A DNA stretch of 9,893 nucleotides from Sulfuritalea sp. (lineage in GTDB: Bacteria > Pseudomonadota > Gammaproteobacteria > Burkholderiales > Rhodocyclaceae). Shown here piece by piece: positions 5,983 through 9,893 of this stretch. Numbering within the stretch: position 1 is the first letter of the stretch; each line of letters begins with the position of its first letter. A program made the position numbers and the translations under genes. The stretch is from NCBI GenBank assembly GCA_021738105.1, contig JAIPCS010000125.1, positions 1 to 9,893 of the forward strand, given 5' to 3'. Under the pieces are notes generated by a model. The model searched no databases. It saw only the letters and a program-made list of their open reading frames with translations, and was not told the DNA's origin.

Positions 5983-8900
5983 ATGAAGCCAGCGCCGACC
6001 TCGCGCCACGGCGCCATTCTGGCGCTAGTACTTGGCTACGCCGTCTTCGGCGCGCTATGGATACTTGTCTCCGACCAAGCTGTGGAGTGGCTGCTGCGGG
6101 ACCGGGAAGCCATTGCCATCGGCAATACCCTCAAGGGCTGGGTGTTTATTGCCGTGACGTCGCTGCTGTTGTATCAACTCATGCAGCGCTGGTTTGGCAA
6201 TGACAGAAAGAGCAATGGCGCCGCATCTTTCGGGTTCCCGATCTCGAGGTACTCGCGGCGATTCCTGAATACGATGCTGATTTCGGCCACGCTGGTGATT
6301 GGCGCCTTGACGGTTGCTTCAATCGTCTACGTCGTCAATGTTCAACAGACGCGCGCAACGGCCCGTCTCAATACCATTGCGGATATTAAAGTCCAGGAAG
6401 TCGGAAGTTGGCTAAGGGAAAGGCGTGCTGACGCGGCATTTCTTGCATCCAGTTCCGACATGGCGGTGAGATATCTGCGCTGGCGCGATAGCGCCGATGT
6501 GGAAAGCCGTGATGCGCTACTGGCACAGCTTGAGCAGTTTCGCGCCAGCAAAGGCTATCAGAGCGTTTTGCTGAAAGATGCCAATGGGCAACGGCTCTGG
6601 GATTCGGCAGACGGAAAGCGTATTGCCAAACCCGATCGTTCCGCCGCGAAGCGCAGAGAGGATGCCGGCGCGCACATTGACATCGCAATAGCGGGCGATG
6701 CAGCTTCCGGGACGCCACCTCATTTCGACGTTGCCATCGGCATCGTCATGCCGGATGACGGCCCGGGTCCGACGATTGTCTTGAGCAGTGCCAATGCGGC
6801 CGATCTGTTCCCGATATTGCAGACCCGGCGGGGAACCAACGACAGCGCCGAAATCCTGTTGTTCCGGCGTGATGGCGATCAGATTCTGTATTTGAATGAG
6901 TTGCGCTTTCGCACGGACGCAGTGGGGCGGTTTCGCAAACCGGTCAGCACGCCGGAACTGCTTGCAGCCCAGGTGTTGCGCGGTGAAGCTGCCGAGGGCG
7001 AGCTGATCACGGGACGGGATTATAGGGAGCTACCCCACATGGGCGTCGCCCGTGCCGTGCCTGGTTCCGACTGGTTTCTGATAGCCAAGCAGAGCCGGGA
7101 AGAGTTCCTGGCACCGGCCTGGAGTGATTCCCTCTGGATTTCAATGGTTGGTTTGCTCGCACTGTTTGTGACGGGTGCCGGCACGGTGGTGGTTCGTCAA
7201 CGCCAGCGCCTGGAAAGGGTGAGCCGTCAGCGCGAGGACCAATATGAAAAACTGCGTACCCTGGAACTGTTCCGGGCCATCGCTGAAAATACTGTCGAGG
7301 CCATCATTGCAAAGGATATTGACGGCCGCTATCTGTTTTCCAACCGGGCCGCGTGCGAGATCATGGGCAAGGCGGAGCATGAATTACTGGGGCGGGACGC
7401 CGCGTCTGTTTTCCCGTCTGCGGAAGCCGAAAGACTGGCTGAAGTCGATAGACATGTCCTGGCCGCTGACCGGGTGCAGATCGATGAGGAGTCCGTCACG
7501 ACCATTCACGGACCGAGGACGATGCTGATCACCCGCGGACCGCTGCACGACACGGAAGGGAATGTAACCGGCCTGTTCGGCGTTGCGCACGACATTACCG
7601 AACGCAAGCAGATGGAACTGGCTCTGGAAGCATCTGCAGCCGAGCATAGAACAGCCTTGTTGCAGACACAGTTGTTGGTCGATTCGGCGCTGGACGCGGT
7701 GATCTGCATGAATCAGGAAGGCAAGGTGGTGTTCTGGAACATCCACGCCGGGTCCATGTTTGGCTACACGGAAGAACAGGCAATGGGCCGTGAGATAGCG
7801 GATTTGATCGTGCCTCCTTCGCTACGCGATCGGCATCGGCAGGGTTTGGCTCATTATCTTGAAAAGGGCGAGGGTGGACTTCTTGGCAAGCGCCTGGAGC
7901 TACCCGGCATGCGCGCCGATGGCACCGAGTTTCCCGTCGAACTGACCATCGGGACGATCAAGGACGCCGGGGCCCGCTTGTTCAGTGCCAACATCCGTGA
8001 CATTTCCGAGCGCAAGCGCAGCGAAGACCAACTGCGCAAACTCTCGCAGGCCGTGGAGCAAAGTCCGGAAAGCATTGTCATCACCAACCTCAATACTGAA
8101 ATCGAATACGTCAACGAAACCTTCGTACGCAACACCGGCTATAGCCGGGAAGATGCTATCGGACAGAACCCGAAGCTTCTCCATTCAGGAAAAACCCCGA
8201 GCGCGACTTATGAATCGATGTGGCAGGCGCTCTCCCGGGGCCAGGTGTGGAAAGGCGAGTTCAACAACAAGCGCAAGGACGGTAGCGAGTATGTCGAGTT
8301 CGCCATCATTACTCCGATCCATCAGGCCGATGGGCGTATCAGCAACTACGTTGCGGTAAAGGAGGACATTACCGATAAGAAACGTCTTGCCGAAGAACTG
8401 GATCAGCATCGTAGTCATCTGGAAGAGCTGGTACACAGCCGCACCGTGCAACTGGAAGAAGCGCGGGGGCGGGCTGAAGTAGCCAGTCGCTCAAAAAGCG
8501 AATTCCTGGCCAATATGAGCCATGAAATCCGGACCCCAATGAACGCCATCATTGGTTTGACCCACATACTGCGTCGCAACGATCCAAATCCTGACCAGGA
8601 ACTGAAATTGGCCAGTATTTCCAGGGCTGCCGACCACTTGCTCTCGGTCATCAACGACATTCTCGACCTGTCCAAGATCGAGGCCGGCAAGGTGATTCTG
8701 CACGAAACCAGTTTTTCGGTTGCAGCATTGCTCGACAATGCGCGTTCAATGCTCGCCCATCAGGCGAAAGCCCAAAAGCTGGAGCTGAGGATTGAATGTG
8801 AAGTCTTGCCTGACTCCCTTTACGGTGACATGACCCGAATCAACCAGGCTCTGCTGAACCTCGCCGGCAATGCAATCAAATTCACCGAGCATGGCAGCGT

Positions 8901-9893
8901 TACACTGCGCGCGGTTTCCTGCCAGACAAGCGGAGATCAGCTTCTCGTTCGCTTCGAGGTCGAAGACACCGGCATCGGCATTTCTCCCGAAATACTGGCC
9001 GGTTTGTTCAAGGCCTTCGAGCAGGGTGACACTTCGACCACCCGGAAATATGGCGGGACCGGTCTTGGCCTGGTTATCACTCGTAAACTGGCCAACTTGA
9101 TGGGGGGCGACGCTGGTGCTGACAGCACGCCAGGCCAGGGTAGCCGCTTCTGGTTTACCGCCCGCCTGCAAAGGGCGCGTCGCGACGTGCAATCCGTTCC
9201 AGGCGCAGGCGCCAGCAGTGCGGAGACGATGCTGCGGCGGCATTACGGCGGTGCGCGCCTGTTGCTGGTCGAAGACAATAGGGTAAACCGGATGGTCGCT
9301 CTTGAACTGATTCGTTCTGTCGGTCTCGACGCAGACTTCGCCGAAAATGGCCGTGAGGCCGTCGCCATGGTTGACGCCACCGACTACGATTTGATACTGA
9401 TGGACATTCAGATGCCGGTGATGAACGGCCTGGACGCAACGCGGGAAATTCGATCCCGGCCTCGCGGCGCAGTGATACCCATTCTGGCACTGACGGCCAA
9501 CGCCTTCGACGAAGATCGAAAGCGAAGCGCCGAGGCGGGCATGAATGCCCTGATCGTCAAACCGGTGATGCCGGATCAATTCTATGCAGCCTTGCTGAAC
9601 TGGCTCCCGAAAGCCGTCAGGGATGAGGCCTCGTCGCCGTCAGTGGTGGAAACCCATGCGCTCCCGGATGCTACGCCGGCAGGCGATGACGAAGCTCTAC
9701 GACGGGCTTTGGCCGGCATTCCGGGCCTGGATCTTGAGCGTGGCCTGATGACGATGCGGGGCAGTCTGGGCAAATACATCCGGCTCCTGACCTTGTTTGT
9801 GGACAATAGTCGAGATCAGGAAATTCGCCTTGCCGAACTCGTGAATTCCGGCAACTTGGCTGCGATCGAACCCATCGCACATGCCTTGCGCGG
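5983..9893 (+). CDS. Hybrid sensor histidine kinase: 4 TM, dCache-like sensor, three PAS, HisKA, HATPase, REC, Hpt (3' end outside window)
   Basis: An open frame of 1303 visible codons with no stop before the right edge. Two membrane helices (about 10-30 and 52-72) and a third (about 94-118) precede a dCache-like periplasmic sensor (about 120-380), then a fourth helix (about 385-408). Three PAS domains follow (about 424-548, 566-685 and 687-805), the first two ending in DITERK and DISERK, the third in DITDKK. A coiled coil leads to HisKA with the phospho-acceptor H847 in [11 protein letters not shown]. The HATPase has N963, D995 in VEDTGIGI and the GGTGLGL lid. The receiver has D1098, the acceptor D1141 in [12 protein letters not shown]1171 and K1193. 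An Hpt domain begins near 1240, with predicted H1300 in AHALRG at the edge. GGTGA seven bases upstream supports the ATG at 5983; an in-frame ATG at 5953 is possible, but its AAAGG is only two bases away. It lies 36 bases after the HD-GYP gene, so it is probably the same operon, and the HD-GYP receiver is a plausible phosphorelay target. Confidence 0.93.
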   Translation, partial: MKPAPTSRHGAILALVLGYAVFGALWILVSDQAVEWLLRDREAIAIGNTLKGWVFIAVTSLLLYQLMQRWFGNDRKSNGAASFGFPISRYSRRFLNTMLISATLVIGALTVASIVYVVNVQQTRATARLNTIADIKVQEVGSWLRERRADAAFLASSSDMAVRYLRWRDSADVESRDALLAQLEQFRASKGYQSVLLKDANGQRLWDSADGKRIAKPDRSAAKRREDAGAHIDIAIAGDAASGTPPHFDVAIGIVMPDDGPGPTIVLSSANAADLFPILQTRRGTNDSAEILLFRRDGDQILYLNELRFRTDAVGRFRKPVSTPELLAAQVLRGEAAEGELITGRDYRELPHMGVARAVPGSDWFLIAKQSREEFLAPAWSDSLWISMVGLLALFVTGAGTVVVRQRQRLERVSRQREDQYEKLRTLELFRAIAENTVEAIIAKDIDGRYLFSNRAACEIMGKAEHELLGRDAASVFPSAEAERLAEVDRHVLAADRVQIDEESVTTIHGPRTMLITRGPLHDTEGNVTGLFGVAHDITERKQMELALEASAAEHRTALLQTQLLVDSALDAVICMNQEGKVVFWNIHAGSMFGYTEEQAMGREIADLIVPPSLRDRHRQGLAHYLEKGEGGLLGKRLELPGMRADGTEFPVELTIGTIKDAGARLFSANIRDISERKRSEDQLRKLSQAVEQSPESIVITNLNTEIEYVNETFVRNTGYSREDAIGQNPKLLHSGKTPSATYESMWQALSRGQVWKGEFNNKRKDGSEYVEFAIITPIHQADGRISNYVAVKEDITDKKRLAEELDQHRSHLEELVHSRTVQLEEARGRAEVASRSKSEFLANMSHEIRTPMNAIIGLTHILRRNDPNPDQELKLASISRAADHLLSVINDILDLSKIEAGKVILHETSFSVAALLDNARSMLAHQAKAQKLELRIECEVLPDSLYGDMTRINQALLNLAGNAIKFTEHGSVTLRAVSCQTSGDQLLVRFEVEDTGIGISPEILAGLFKAFEQGDTSTTRKYGGTGLGLVITRKLANLMGGDAGADSTPGQGSRFWFTARLQRARRDVQSVPGAGASSAETMLRRHYGGARLLLVEDNRVNRMVALELIRSVGLDADFAENGREAVAMVDATDYDLILMDIQMPVMNGLDATREIRSRPRGAVIPILALTANAFDEDRKRSAEAGMNALIVKPVMPDQFYAALLNWLPKAVRDEASSPSVVETHALPDATPAGDDEALRRALAGIPGLDLERGLMTMRGSLGKYIRLLTLFVDNSRDQEIRLAELVNSGNLAAIEPIAHALR

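Noticed and set aside
8746..9579. Long minus-strand frame (277 residues) opposite the hybrid kinase
   Set aside because: It lies wholly opposite well-conserved HATPase and REC coding sequence; such antisense frames are common in GC-rich genes, and no domain was recognised.

Overview
The window looks like chromosomal DNA of a GC-rich Gram-negative proteobacterium. The MCP signalling-domain style, the four-transmembrane dCache/PAS hybrid kinase and the codon use resemble freshwater Betaproteobacteria such as Rhodocyclales. That placement is an impression from protein style, not a database result.

Left edge (1-614): a type II toxin-antitoxin module of the HigB/Gp49-like family lies on the minus strand, with the toxin complete and the antitoxin running off the left edge. 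It abuts a plus-strand remnant (about 423-614) that encodes only the last ~60 residues of a CheA chemotaxis kinase. The toxin-antitoxin DNA has apparently replaced or interrupted the rest of that cheA, at least on this side.

Centre (682-5946): four plus-strand genes are tightly packed and almost certainly co-transcribed. They are a 4HB-sensor methyl-accepting chemotaxis protein (MCP), a CheW adaptor, a second MCP with a NIT (nitrate/nitrite-sensing type) domain, and a response regulator with a REC-HD-GYP architecture predicted to degrade cyclic di-GMP. The two MCPs share an ungapped signalling module of about 227 residues, roughly 88% identical by hand count, but have unrelated sensors.

Right (5983-9893): a very large hybrid histidine kinase runs off the right edge with no stop codon. 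Its order is two TM helices, a third TM helix, a dCache-like periplasmic sensor, a fourth TM helix, three PAS domains, HisKA, HATPase, REC and the start of an Hpt domain whose predicted phospho-histidine is just inside the window.

How they may work together: MCPs plus CheW form a receptor array that needs a CheA, but the local cheA is only a C-terminal stub, so a distant or displaced CheA would be required. The HD-GYP regulator lies between the receptors and a hybrid kinase with an Hpt output, a pairing that resembles RpfC/RpfG. The simplest model is a locus where chemosensory and phosphorelay inputs converge on c-di-GMP turnover. No cheY, cheR, cheB or cheD is visible here.
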